Of a stretch of DNA of 21,592 nt, positions 1 through 7,926 are shown in pieces (position 1 is the stretch's first letter; each line of letters begins with the position of its first letter). Origin of the DNA: Rhodothermales bacterium (GTDB lineage Bacteria; Bacteroidota; Rhodothermia; Rhodothermales; UBA10348); assembly GCA_013003255.1 (NCBI GenBank), contig JABDJZ010000253.1, positions 1 through 21,592 on the forward strand, read 5' to 3'. Made by a program: the position numbers and the translations under genes. The notes beneath the pieces are model-generated. The model was given only the letters and a program-made list of their open reading frames with translations. It was not told the origin of the DNA and made no database searches.

Positions 1-1176
1 GGTAACCGGTACTTCGGGTCCGGTAAGGTTCTCCCGTACGTGAAGCTCGGGCTTGGACTGAACCACACCAACACCCAGATCCGCGATGATTTCTTCGCAA
101 CGGGGTCCCTGGACGAAGAACGCAAAATCGGCTTTGGTCCGGTTGGTGGCATAGGCCTCGACATCCGTATGAGTGACCGGATCTCCCTCGGCTTGGAGTC
201 CGGCGGTATCTACGTCTTCCCGGATGCCGCGGCAGACGGTGCCGGAGACTCGTGGTTGGACTGGCTTGGCTGGAATACGGTCAGCCTCGCCTACGACCTG
301 AAGAAGTTCGTGCCGGTGATGATCTCTGACGTGATCTGCCCGGTTGACGTCGTGGACACCGGCGCACCGGTCACCTTCACGGGTTCGGTGAACATGGATG
401 CCACGCCGCTGGTGGAGAGCTCCTGGAACTTCGGTGATGACACCGTTGCCAACGGACTCACCGCCACGCACTCGTTCGCAAACGAAGGCACCTACAACGT
501 GACGTTCGCCGTTTCCAACGGCAACGGTCGCGGCATGGACTCGCGCACCTGCGTTGTGACTGTCGAGGATCCGTGTGAGGACGCTGTCATCACTTCGATG
601 ACCGCTTCGAACATGGCTCCGGACACCCGCTCCAACGTGAGCTTCTCAGCCAACACGAGCGGCTCCGCTCCGATGAGCTACAGCTGGGACTTCGGCGACG
701 GCAACACGTCTACGAGCTCCAACCCGTCCCACACCTACTCCGAGGCCGGTACCTACACCGTCACCCTGGAAGTCACCAACTGTGGTGGCACTGTGAGCCG
801 GACCATGACCATCGTGGTCGTGCCGTTTGAAGCCGCCATCTGCCGCGAGATTGAGGAGATGAACAGCGCGTTCTTCGCCCGCAACTCGTCGACGCTGACC
901 GCTGAAGGCCGCGCCGCACTGCAGGAGAATCTGGAGATCCTCCTTGAGTGCCCGAACCTCAACGCCCGCGTTGAAGGATGGGCCGCACCTGGCGAGCGTC
1001 GTCCGCAGCAACTGTCGCAGGATCGAGCCAGAGCTGTCGAGCAGTTCTACATCGACAACGGCATTGCTGCAAGCCGCCTCGTGACTGCCGGCATGGGCCG
1101 CGCCCAGGGCGTGACCTCGAAGAAGGAAGGCCTCGAAGGCTTCCGCCGCGTGGACACGATCCCGGTCCGGATGTAA
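1..1176 (+). CDS. Outer-membrane beta-barrel protein with two PKD domains and C-terminal OmpA-like domain (5' truncated)
   Basis: The reading frame is open from the first base, so the gene starts before the window; a GTG at 40 is internal and unlikely to be the start. Residues are counted from the first visible codon (391 visible). Residues 1-105 alternate polar and apolar residues with Gly-rich turns, as in the last strands of an OmpA-type beta barrel. Two PKD domains follow, marked by WNFGDD (142-147) and WDFGDG (229-234), each with a downstream GTY-x-V-T strand. From about 285 to the end is an OmpA/MotB-like peptidoglycan-binding domain with the LSxxRAxxV helix (338-346). The protein probably ties the outer membrane to peptidoglycan. 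The Asp that normally binds diaminopimelate is Ala here (329), while the helix Arg (342) is kept, so binding may be weak or altered. An intrinsic terminator follows directly. Confidence 0.85.
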   Translation, partial: GNRYFGSGKVLPYVKLGLGLNHTNTQIRDDFFATGSLDEERKIGFGPVGGIGLDIRMSDRISLGLESGGIYVFPDAAADGAGDSWLDWLGWNTVSLAYDLKKFVPVMISDVICPVDVVDTGAPVTFTGSVNMDATPLVESSWNFGDDTVANGLTATHSFANEGTYNVTFAVSNGNGRGMDSRTCVVTVEDPCEDAVITSMTASNMAPDTRSNVSFSANTSGSAPMSYSWDFGDGNTSTSSNPSHTYSEAGTYTVTLEVTNCGGTVSRTMTIVVVPFEAAICREIEEMNSAFFARNSSTLTAEGRAALQENLEILLECPNLNARVEGWAAPGERRPQQLSQDRARAVEQFYIDNGIAASRLVTAGMGRAQGVTSKKEGLEGFRRVDTIPVRM

Positions 1177-1197
1177 GACATCCGTCCGCAAGGACTG

Positions 1198-1240
1198 AAG
1201 AGGGCGGACTCGCTGATGCGGGTCCGCCCTCTTTCTGTTT
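1198..1240 (+). terminator. Rho-independent terminator after the OmpA/PKD gene
   Basis: A perfect 12-bp inverted repeat (AAGAGGGCGGAC at 1198-1209, GTCCGCCCTCTT at 1222-1233) encloses a 12-nt loop and is followed by a T-rich stretch to 1240. It lies 22 bp after the stop codon. The opposite strand has a poorer T tail, so it probably acts mainly rightward. The remaining 90 bp up to the roxA stop show nothing further that I can support. Confidence 0.8.
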
Positions 1241-1331
1241 GGGGAATCGGAGTCTGCTCCGGGAATGGCACCCGAGCCGGGGAAAGGGCCACTCGCCGCC
1301 GCAACTGGATGGAGAAGGGTGACGGGCGCTT

Positions 1332-2456
1332 TCAGCCCAGCCGCACGAGCCCCTCGGCGACCAGCTCTCCCAGGACCTGGCGCAATGCGTCGCTGATTCC
1401 CTCCTGCAGGTTCAGTCCGGCAGTTCCGGTCAAGGAGGCCACTTGAGCGGCGTCTGAGACCGGCAGGGGATAAGCCTTTCCGGCTACAAACAGCACCAGG
1501 TTACCAGGTGCCAGGACATGCGCCGCCTGCGCAGCAGAGACCACATGCAGGACACCCTCCGTTGGGAGCTCCCCTACGACTGCATCCTGCACGCCTAATC
1601 GACCCCGTACCGGCTCCGTCAGCGCGCGACCGATCGACTGGTTCAGCAGTTCGTCATCACCGAGCAATGCTCGAACCCGGGAGCGCAGGTCGGCGAGCGT
1701 CCGCCCGGAGATCTCGCCGGGCTCAGGGGCTACGCGAGGATCAGGATCCAGATACCGCTCCTTCCCTGAATCAGAAAGGTATCCGAGCACGCTCTCAAGC
1801 AGTTCGGCAGCGTCCGGTGCCCGGAAGCCCACGGACAGCGTCATGCAGTCTGTCAGCGCGATGCCGTTGTGCGCCACGTGTGGGGGCAGATACAAGACGT
1901 CCCCGGGCTCGACCTCCCAGGAATCCGTGGCGGAGAAGTCTGCCAGAACCGCTACCTCGGAATCCTCCCGCCAGACCGGATTGCGGTTGGGTGTCGCATC
2001 GATTTCCCATCGACGCCGTCCCAGACCCTGGATGAGAAACACATCGTACTGGTCCGTGTGCGCGCCGACGCCACCACCCGGCGCGGCGTAGCTCACCATG
2101 AGGTCATCCACGCGCCAGTTTGGGATGAACCGAAAATGGTCGAGTACCCGGGAAGCACCCGGTACCAGTCGATCCACTTCCTGCACGAGGAGGGTCCACT
2201 CTCGGTCGGGGACATCTTCCAGTTCCTCAGGCTCGAACGGCCCGTGGTAGAGTTCGGGGGGCCAGTCTTCAGAGATGATCAGTCGAGAGTCCGCCTCCTC
2301 GGAGCAGGCCAGCTGCGTCAGGTCTTCGCGGGTCAGCGGACAGAAGTCGCGCGGCAGTACGCCGCGCAGGAGCACGGGCTTCTTCTGCCAGCACGTCTCC
2401 ATGAACGCGGCGACATCCAGGTCGCCCAGCCTGCGCAGCGGCATCTCGGTGGCCAT
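1332..2456 (-). CDS. roxA: JmjC/cupin ribosomal oxygenase, RoxA/YcfD-like
   Basis: A 374-residue protein of the bacterial RoxA (YcfD) family: Fe(II)- and 2-oxoglutarate-dependent oxygenases. The E. coli member hydroxylates an arginine of ribosomal protein L16. The JmjC barrel spans about 5-215. The Fe ligands are visible as H133-x-D135 (GAHTDQYDVF) and H196 in YLPPHVAHNG; the GLGRRRWEI strand follows the first pair as in the family. A C-terminal region (about 285-374) fits the family's winged-helix domain. Length agrees with E. coli YcfD. The frame is open further upstream, but the ATG at 2456 is preferred because it lies two bases after the stop of the zinc-ribbon gene (TGAGAATG), which suggests coupled translation. 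The substrate (L16 or another ribosomal protein) is inferred from the family only. Confidence 0.82.
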   Translation of the reverse strand: MATEMPLRRLGDLDVAAFMETCWQKKPVLLRGVLPRDFCPLTREDLTQLACSEEADSRLIISEDWPPELYHGPFEPEELEDVPDREWTLLVQEVDRLVPGASRVLDHFRFIPNWRVDDLMVSYAAPGGGVGAHTDQYDVFLIQGLGRRRWEIDATPNRNPVWREDSEVAVLADFSATDSWEVEPGDVLYLPPHVAHNGIALTDCMTLSVGFRAPDAAELLESVLGYLSDSGKERYLDPDPRVAPEPGEISGRTLADLRSRVRALLGDDELLNQSIGRALTEPVRGRLGVQDAVVGELPTEGVLHVVSAAQAAHVLAPGNLVLFVAGKAYPLPVSDAAQVASLTGTAGLNLQEGISDALRQVLGELVAEGLVRLG

Positions 2457-2458
2457 TC

Positions 2459-2626
2459 TCAGTCCGTCAATAGTTGAATCAGCTTTATGAGGGGCCATGC
2501 CAGAAGCAGGGCCATCACGACGGCCATGAGCATCACGGATTTCTTCTGCCGCGGAAACTCGTAACCGCAATACGGACAAGTCTCAGCCTCGTCCGGGGCC
2601 TCAAGGGCGCACGAGGGACACTCCAT
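2459..2626 (-). CDS. 55-residue zinc-ribbon single-pass membrane protein
   Basis: A short gene I translated by hand. The protein starts MECPSCALEAPDEAETCPYC and has two CxxC pairs (C3/C6 and C17/C20) that make a compact zinc ribbon. A basic linker (RQKKS, 26-30) is followed by one hydrophobic helix (about 31-52) and the end LLTD. By the positive-inside rule the ribbon should face the cytoplasm. Its ATG overlaps the stop of the DJ-1-like gene by one base (TAATG at 2628-2624) and its TGA is two bases before the roxA ATG. Such spacing, the four Cys and the hydrophobic helix together make a chance ORF unlikely. I do not recognise a named family; the function is unknown. A role near the ribosome or the membrane is only suggested by the link to roxA. 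Confidence 0.75.
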   Translation of the reverse strand: MECPSCALEAPDEAETCPYCGYEFPRQKKSVMLMAVVMALLLAWPLIKLIQLLTD

Positions 2627-3396
2627 TAATCGCTCGTAAGGTTTGGGGGAACTTCCAGAATGGGGACGGCGGTGCGGTCCCAGGGCCAGACCAGTCCTTC
2701 GGCCGTCAGGTCAGCATGCGCTTTCCCGTACAAACGCTCGACCAGGTAAAACGCGGGCTCGTAGCTCATCGCGCCACCGACCGAAGTGATGTATTTCCCG
2801 TCGACTACGATGCGCTGATCGAACCGCACATCAACCGCGGGAAACCGTTCCTGGAACGCCTCCCTGTCACCTGGAAACGTGGTAGCAACGCGGCCATCCA
2901 GGGCGCCGGTGGCGGCCAGTGGGAACGCACCGTCGCACACGGTCAAGACCCATTCAGCATCTTCGACGGCTCTGGCGAGGAATGCCATGTAGGCCTCGTT
3001 CTCAAGATCCGCTGTCATGGAGCCGCCGGTGCTGGGAATCACCAGGATGTCGATGGCCGGAGCTGTCTCGAAGCTGTAGTGCGGGGTGACGGTGATGCCC
3101 TCAAACGTCTCGATCGGCATCCCGTCCTCAGAGACCACAAATGTCTCGATGTAGTCCAGTTCATCCCGGAAGATGGAGTGCTGAAACACGTCGTAGGGCG
3201 CCATCAACTCGGAATTGAAGACAGATGGTGTTACCACGAATCCGGCAGTCCGGACGTTGGCGCCGGCGGCTGCGGGGCTCTCTGCCGACGGGCTCTCCGC
3301 CGAGGCCTGATCGGGCGCTGCAGGCGTACATCCCTGAAGTAGCAGGCCGAAGGCCACGAAACCGGCGAGGAGCGCGAAGCGTCTGAATGCGTTCAT
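2626..3396 (-). CDS. DJ-1/PfpI-like domain lipoprotein
   Basis: A 256-residue protein with a lipoprotein signal: two Arg (5-6), a hydrophobic stretch and the lipobox LLQGC with C23 as the lipidated residue. A low-complexity Ala/Ser/Glu/Pro linker (about 25-45) follows, then a DJ-1/PfpI (GATase1-like) domain from about 50 to 240. The nucleophile-elbow motif is VLTVCDGAFPLAA with C154, followed by the usual GALDGRVATT strand. Family members include chaperone-like glyoxalases, proteases and isonitrile hydratases, so the reaction cannot be named. Most are cytosolic, so a lipid-anchored envelope form is unusual. The start ATG overlaps the stop of the preceding small gene (ATGA, 3396-3393), and its own TAA overlaps the zinc-ribbon ATG. 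Confidence 0.8.
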   Translation of the reverse strand: MNAFRRFALLAGFVAFGLLLQGCTPAAPDQASAESPSAESPAAAGANVRTAGFVVTPSVFNSELMAPYDVFQHSIFRDELDYIETFVVSEDGMPIETFEGITVTPHYSFETAPAIDILVIPSTGGSMTADLENEAYMAFLARAVEDAEWVLTVCDGAFPLAATGALDGRVATTFPGDREAFQERFPAVDVRFDQRIVVDGKYITSVGGAMSYEPAFYLVERLYGKAHADLTAEGLVWPWDRTAVPILEVPPNLTSD

Positions 3397-3599
3397 ATCT
3401 GACCCTCCAACTCTGCGAGCAGGGCATCGCGTTCATCGGCAGTCAGCCGATCCGCGTCCACCTCGCCGTTGAGCGAGGGCTCGGTCGCGGTCTCGGCACG
3501 TTCGCGCGAGTCCAGGTGCTTCAGAAGCACGGCCGCGCCGAGCGTCGTTCCGGCAGAAATGACCAGGGCCTTGATGAGCTTGTACACAGAAACCGCCAC
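3393..3599 (-). CDS. Small membrane protein, first gene of the roxA operon
   Basis: A 68-residue protein with a GTG start. One hydrophobic segment spans about residues 8-26 (KALVISAGTTLGAAVLL). It is followed by a charged, mostly acidic C-terminal part (DADRLTADERDALLAELEGQ) that should form an amphipathic helix. The 4-bp ATGA overlap with the DJ-1-like lipoprotein gene supports real, coupled translation. No Shine-Dalgarno sequence is close to the GTG; a GGAG lies about 20 bp away. I do not recognise the family. The divergent neighbour starts 57 bp away, so both promoters must lie in or near 3600-3655. Confidence 0.6.
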   Translation of the reverse strand: MAVSVYKLIKALVISAGTTLGAAVLLKHLDSRERAETATEPSLNGEVDADRLTADERDALLAELEGQI

Positions 3600-3655
3600 G
3601 GACTTGGTTTGAAGAAGACTCCGGCCGGAAGCGGCCGCTCCTCACTTTACGGCTG

Positions 3656-4555
3656 GTGAACACCGCGATCAACCAGATAGTCCCCGCCCGCGTCCTGTCC
3701 AGGGACACCTGGGAGGCTCGGGTGCAAAGACACGCCGAGGAGCTTGGACCCATCGTCGAGGCCCACCGGTCCAGGCGCTCGCTAGGGACCAAGCACCCCG
3801 TCATCGATTTCCTGTTCGAGTACTACCGGTTTCGGCCCAGTTCCCTGCTCCAGTGGTCGCCGGGCGTGGGCGTGCGGCTGGAAGACGGTGCGTCGCATTT
3901 CAGCGGCATGAAACACGTGCAAGGCGAAGGCCCTGACGTGTGGCTGTCTTCGGACGGATTGACATCCCGGCTTCGTGAGTCTACTGGCTGGATCCTCAAC
4001 CTGTTGGAGCAAACCCAGGACCGCCCCGCGATGTTCGGGTGCAGCGGACTGCACGAATGGGCCATGGTTTATCGCCAGACGGCCTGGCGACACCAGCAGT
4101 ATTCGCTCCGCTTGCCGCCTGAAAAGATCGCAGCCGTCGTCGACGAGGGGCCGCTGGTGTGCACCCACTACGACGCGTTCCGCTTTTTCACAGCCGAAGC
4201 CCGGCCTCTCAACCGAAACCAGTTGACGATTGAGTCCATGCCCAATCTGGAGCAGCCCGGCTGCCTCCACACCAACATGGACCTGTATCGCTGGGCCAGT
4301 AAGCGCTACCCGTGGATCGGAAGTGATCTCATCCGGGAGGCCTTTCTTTTGGCCATGGACATCCGGGCTGTAGACATGCGAGCCAGTCCATACGACCTGT
4401 CCGACCTGGGCTACGAGCCGATTGCCATTGAGACCGAAGCCGGTCGAGCCGCCTATCGCAAGCTTCAGGAGGAGTTCTCCCAGCGCGCCCGACCCCTACG
4501 ACAGAAACTGATTGAGGCGTTTCGGCAACTACTGGCAGGCCCGGCCTACGTGTAG
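3656..4555 (+). CDS. Conserved protein of unknown function, a family often labelled 3-methyladenine DNA glycosylase
   Basis: A 299-residue soluble protein with a GTG start and no Shine-Dalgarno sequence. It has no signal peptide or membrane segment. Recognisable blocks are TKHPVIDFLFEYYRFRPSSL (45-64), GCSGLHEWAMVYR (about 128-140) and a run with LVCTHYDAFRFF, NLEQPGCLHTNMDLYRWA and the basic C-terminal helix. From memory, similar bacterial proteins are often auto-named 3-methyladenine DNA glycosylase. I see no helix-hairpin-helix or other glycosylase motif that would justify this. Conserved-looking His and Cys residues would allow a metal site or an enzyme. Its last 10 bases overlap convergently with the end of rodA. 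Confidence 0.7.
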   Translation: MNTAINQIVPARVLSRDTWEARVQRHAEELGPIVEAHRSRRSLGTKHPVIDFLFEYYRFRPSSLLQWSPGVGVRLEDGASHFSGMKHVQGEGPDVWLSSDGLTSRLRESTGWILNLLEQTQDRPAMFGCSGLHEWAMVYRQTAWRHQQYSLRLPPEKIAAVVDEGPLVCTHYDAFRFFTAEARPLNRNQLTIESMPNLEQPGCLHTNMDLYRWASKRYPWIGSDLIREAFLLAMDIRAVDMRASPYDLSDLGYEPIAIETEAGRAAYRKLQEEFSQRARPLRQKLIEAFRQLLAGPAYV

Positions 4556-5811
4556 AATCCGTAGATGGACAGGTCATCCCGTCGCATGTGGAGGGAGATC
4601 GCAACGGCCAGAATCGCCGTATGCGCCAGCAGCGCCGAACCTCCGTAGGAAATGAACGGGAGCGGGATGCCGATTACCGGTAGCACGGCTGTGGCCATCC
4701 CGACGTTGATGATGATGTGGATGAGATAGACGCCCACCGCACCGGCCGCCACCATCATCCCGAACGGGTGCTTCATCTGTCCACCGAGGCGAATCAACCG
4801 GACAAGCAGGAAGGCGAAAAGCACCAGGACAAGCCCGGCTCCAATGAAGCCGAACTCCTCCCCGATGACCGAGAACACGAAGTCGGTGCTTTGCTCGGGA
4901 ACGTACCGACCCTGGGTCTGAGTCCCCTGCATGAAGCCCTTCCCGGTGAGCCCGCCCGATCCGATGGCAGCCAGGGATTGTACAAGGTGAAAGCCCACCC
5001 CGTGGCGAAATTCCTGCGCCGAGGGGTCTGTAAATGAAACGATTCGGGCCACCTGGTGCGGCTGAAGCACTTTCAGCAAGGCCAGGGATACGGCTGCTAC
5101 GGTGCCTCCTGCAGCGGCCAGCCCAAGCAATCCCATTTTGCGGTCTCGGGTCTGCCACCACAGCAGGAGCCCGAACAGGACACTGAACCCGATGGCCCAG
5201 GGCATGGAAACCACGCTCAGATACCCGGCTACGGCCGGCGCCATCAAGAGCATGAGAACCAGGTACGGAACGCCGGACCAGAACAGGAGCACCGGTATCA
5301 GGCCGATAAAAACGAGTGCGGTTCCGGCGTCGTTCTGTAGCACGATCAGGGCGGCGGGAACGAGGACCATCACGATCATGGTGAGCGCAAACCGCAGATC
5401 GCTTTGCGTCCCTCGGCGGCTGGCCACGAGCTGCGACACGCCGAGGATGGTGCCCACCTTGGCCAATTCAGACACCTGAAGGGACATGGGGCCGAACGAC
5501 AGCCAGGACTTGGCCCCATTGATTTCCTTGCCGAAAACCAGCGCCACGATGAGCAACAGGATCGAGCCCGCGTAGAACAGGTAGGCCGTGTTCTGGAAGA
5601 ACCGAACGGGGAGCAGGAGGGCAATCACGATGCCTACGCTGCAGATTCCCAGCCACATCGACTGTCGATAGAAGTTCTGACGCACGGATGTGGGCAGGAA
5701 CTCGGCCGCGGGCCCGTGGGTGGTCGAGTAGATGGCCACCAGGCCGCAGACAACAAGCGTCAACCACAGAAAGATGGTGACGTAGTCGAGCGTCTGGTAC
5801 CAGCGCCTCAC
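4546..5811 (-). CDS. rodA: RodA, SEDS-family peptidoglycan glycosyltransferase
   Basis: A 421-residue polytopic membrane protein with about ten hydrophobic segments. RodA polymerises lipid II into glycan strands during cell elongation, working with PBP2. Typical SEDS blocks are visible: KSWLSFGPMSLQVSELAKVG (101-120), LQNDAGTALVF (158-168) and PEQSTDFVFSVIGEEFGFIG (305-324), whose D310 matches the essential Asp of the large extracellular loop. The start is the GTG at 5811, directly after the TAG of mrdA; GGGGAA in the end of mrdA serves as ribosome binding site. Pairing with PBP2, not PBP3, argues for RodA over FtsW. The end overlaps the convergent gene by 10 bp. Confidence 0.95.
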   Translation of the reverse strand: MRRWYQTLDYVTIFLWLTLVVCGLVAIYSTTHGPAAEFLPTSVRQNFYRQSMWLGICSVGIVIALLLPVRFFQNTAYLFYAGSILLLIVALVFGKEINGAKSWLSFGPMSLQVSELAKVGTILGVSQLVASRRGTQSDLRFALTMIVMVLVPAALIVLQNDAGTALVFIGLIPVLLFWSGVPYLVLMLLMAPAVAGYLSVVSMPWAIGFSVLFGLLLWWQTRDRKMGLLGLAAAGGTVAAVSLALLKVLQPHQVARIVSFTDPSAQEFRHGVGFHLVQSLAAIGSGGLTGKGFMQGTQTQGRYVPEQSTDFVFSVIGEEFGFIGAGLVLVLFAFLLVRLIRLGGQMKHPFGMMVAAGAVGVYLIHIIINVGMATAVLPVIGIPLPFISYGGSALLAHTAILAVAISLHMRRDDLSIYGFYT

Positions 5812-7647
5812 CTATTCCCCGTTGGTCTTGTCGATCATGGGGTCGGACTTGGTCTGCAGCATCCAGCGGACGATGTCCGGCCGGGTTACCTGCCCGGTCA
5901 GATACTGCTCAGCCATCAGGCTGGCGATGGGAGCCGCTGCCGAACCGCCAAAGCCCGCATTTTCCACGCTGACGGCCACCGCAATCTGTGGATTGTCGAA
6001 GGGGGCAAACATGATGAACACCGAGTCATCCCGCCCACGTTCGTTCTGTGCCGTACCGGTCTTGCCCCCGCTCGGGATGCCCGGAATCTGAACCCCGCGA
6101 CCCGTACCGGCAACCATGACGCGGCGCATGGCCTCTTTGGCCAGCCCTACGAATTCCGGCCGGATGGCCAGCGGAGTCGGTGGCGGTACATCCGGCGCCT
6201 GGAGAGTACCCGTTTCCGGGTTGACGCTGGCCGCAATCAGGTGCGGCGTCACGACCTTGCCCTCGGTAGCCACCGCCGCCGTGTAGCGTGCCAGCTGGAG
6301 GGGCGTTACCGACAGTTCGCCCTGCCCGACCCCCAGGTTCATCTGGTAGCCGACGGTCCATCTGCCGTGGGCCCGATTGTAGTAGGACGAATCGGGAATC
6401 AGGCCGGTGGCCTGTTCCGTGAGATCCGTATCGATGACTTCGCCGAATCCCATGGAGCGCGCGTGTCTGGCAAATGCATTGACGTCCAGACGTCGCATCA
6501 TCTCGAAAAAGAACGTATTGCAGGACTCCTGCACGGCCTCCACCACGGCGATATTCCCGTGCACGTGCATGCAGCGGAAGAAGCGCCCCCTGCCCATCGG
6601 ATGGTATCCCGGGCAGTGCACTGTCTCGTTCGGGGTAATCACGCCCTCCTCGAGCGCGATCATGGCGATCAGCGGTTTCCAGGTCGAGCCCGGCATCTGC
6701 ACGGACTGCGTGGCCCGGTTGAAGAGCGGCTTCTCGACGGAGGCGTTCAGCCCCGTCCATTCCTGGCCCGAAATCTGGCGCGTGAAGAGATCCAGATCGA
6801 AGTCGGGTTTGGATACCAGCGAGAGGATTTCCCCGGTGTTGGGGTCCAGGGCGACGGCCGCACCACGCTTGCCCACGAAGAGGCTCTCCGCCAGAGCCTG
6901 AAGGTCCGCATCTATCGTGAGCACGAGATCCCGGCCTTTGACCGGATTCACGTCCTCGACGCCGTTCCGGAAAGGACTCACATCCTGCCCGTGCACATTC
7001 ACCAGGCGGAAGTCGCTCCCCAGATTGCCCCGAAGCTCGGACTCATAGATGCGCTCGATCCCGCGCTGGCCAATGAGATCACCTGGGCGATAGCCGTCTG
7101 CCTTCCCATTGGCGAGGTCATCGCCGGCAATCTCCCGTACGTAACCCAGGACGTGGGACGCACGCACGGGCGAGGGGTATCGCCTCTTCTGGGTTGCTTC
7201 GTAGTCGACTCCCGGAAGGTCGTCCAGGCGCTCGGTCAACCGGGAGAGCCTGTCGAATGGCAGGCCATTCATCACGATCGACGGAACGTAGCTGCTGTAT
7301 TTCGAGGCCTCCTGTACCCGCTCCGCAAGGACCGCCTCAGGAACCTCCAGCAGTTCTGCCAGCAACGGAAGGCTCTCCTCCTCAAAATACCTGGGCGTTA
7401 CACGCACCGAGAAAGCGGGCTGGTTGTCGACCAATACCGTGCCCTGGCGATCCAGAATGGTCCCGCGCGCGGGCAGGACCCTGATCTCCCGCATGGAGTT
7501 GTCTCTGGACTCTCCCGTGTATTCGGACGAGTTCACGATCTGGAGCTGTACAAGACGCACCATCAGGAGCCCCAGCACGGCCAAGACCACCAGGGAGAAG
7601 ATTCTCGCCCGGTCCGATTGTGATCCGGACACGCTGTCGCCAATCAT
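5812..7647 (-). CDS. mrdA: Penicillin-binding protein 2, elongation transpeptidase
   Basis: A 611-residue class B penicillin-binding protein that cross-links peptidoglycan as the partner of RodA. One membrane anchor lies at about 15-34; the dimerisation/pedestal domain follows (REIRVLPARGTILDRQG onwards). The transpeptidase domain has all three motifs: S321-TWK, S375-CN and K529-TGT. Cys345, Cys359, His361 and His363 cluster where some PBP2 proteins (E. coli) bind zinc, so a structural zinc is possible. The ATG at 7647 is chosen for the strong GGGGGG purine run 4-9 bases upstream, rare in this window. No mreB, mreC or mreD lies upstream; the neighbour there is divergent. Confidence 0.95.
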   Translation of the reverse strand: MIGDSVSGSQSDRARIFSLVVLAVLGLLMVRLVQLQIVNSSEYTGESRDNSMREIRVLPARGTILDRQGTVLVDNQPAFSVRVTPRYFEEESLPLLAELLEVPEAVLAERVQEASKYSSYVPSIVMNGLPFDRLSRLTERLDDLPGVDYEATQKRRYPSPVRASHVLGYVREIAGDDLANGKADGYRPGDLIGQRGIERIYESELRGNLGSDFRLVNVHGQDVSPFRNGVEDVNPVKGRDLVLTIDADLQALAESLFVGKRGAAVALDPNTGEILSLVSKPDFDLDLFTRQISGQEWTGLNASVEKPLFNRATQSVQMPGSTWKPLIAMIALEEGVITPNETVHCPGYHPMGRGRFFRCMHVHGNIAVVEAVQESCNTFFFEMMRRLDVNAFARHARSMGFGEVIDTDLTEQATGLIPDSSYYNRAHGRWTVGYQMNLGVGQGELSVTPLQLARYTAAVATEGKVVTPHLIAASVNPETGTLQAPDVPPPTPLAIRPEFVGLAKEAMRRVMVAGTGRGVQIPGIPSGGKTGTAQNERGRDDSVFIMFAPFDNPQIAVAVSVENAGFGGSAAAPIASLMAEQYLTGQVTRPDIVRWMLQTKSDPMIDKTNGE

Positions 7648-7926
7648 CTACACCCCCCGATTTAAACTGTCCGCCAATGTGATCAGTGAAGCCCACCCCG
7701 TGCCAGCGCGTTGTTCGGCCCGGCTCCGCTCGTCAACAACTGGCCTCCACTGGGCGGGTCGGGCGTGCCGATCGCCTCTCGCAGCGCGGTCTTCGGACTG
7801 TTTGTTGCTAAGGTTTCGGGCGAACATCGTTTATTGACCCTGGCTACTGCCTCCGGGTGGTGGAACTGTACACTTCGGAGTGAGGCCGCGCACCAGGCGC
7901 CGGCGCCGCTCCCATCCCACACCGCT
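7648..7926. other. 279-bp divergent intergenic region between mrdA and the peptidase-propeller gene
   Basis: This gap must hold the promoters of both divergent genes. I found no convincing promoter match on either strand. A perfect 12-bp GC palindrome (GGCGCCGGCGCC, 7896-7907) sits 19 bp before the ATG of the rightward gene. The frame of that gene is open back to 7711, but the extra 72 codons give no signal peptide or recognisable sequence and are treated as non-coding. No RNA gene is apparent. Confidence 0.5.

Noticed and set aside
1248..1261. Small hairpin CGGAG-TCTG-CTCCG as a terminator for roxA
   Set aside because: Only a 5-bp stem and no T run on the - strand.
5404..7623. A 739-codon open frame on the + strand
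   Set aside because: It lies antisense to rodA and mrdA, both certain by motif. The translation is rich in His, Arg, Gly and Gln with no domain; typical antisense frame in GC-rich DNA.
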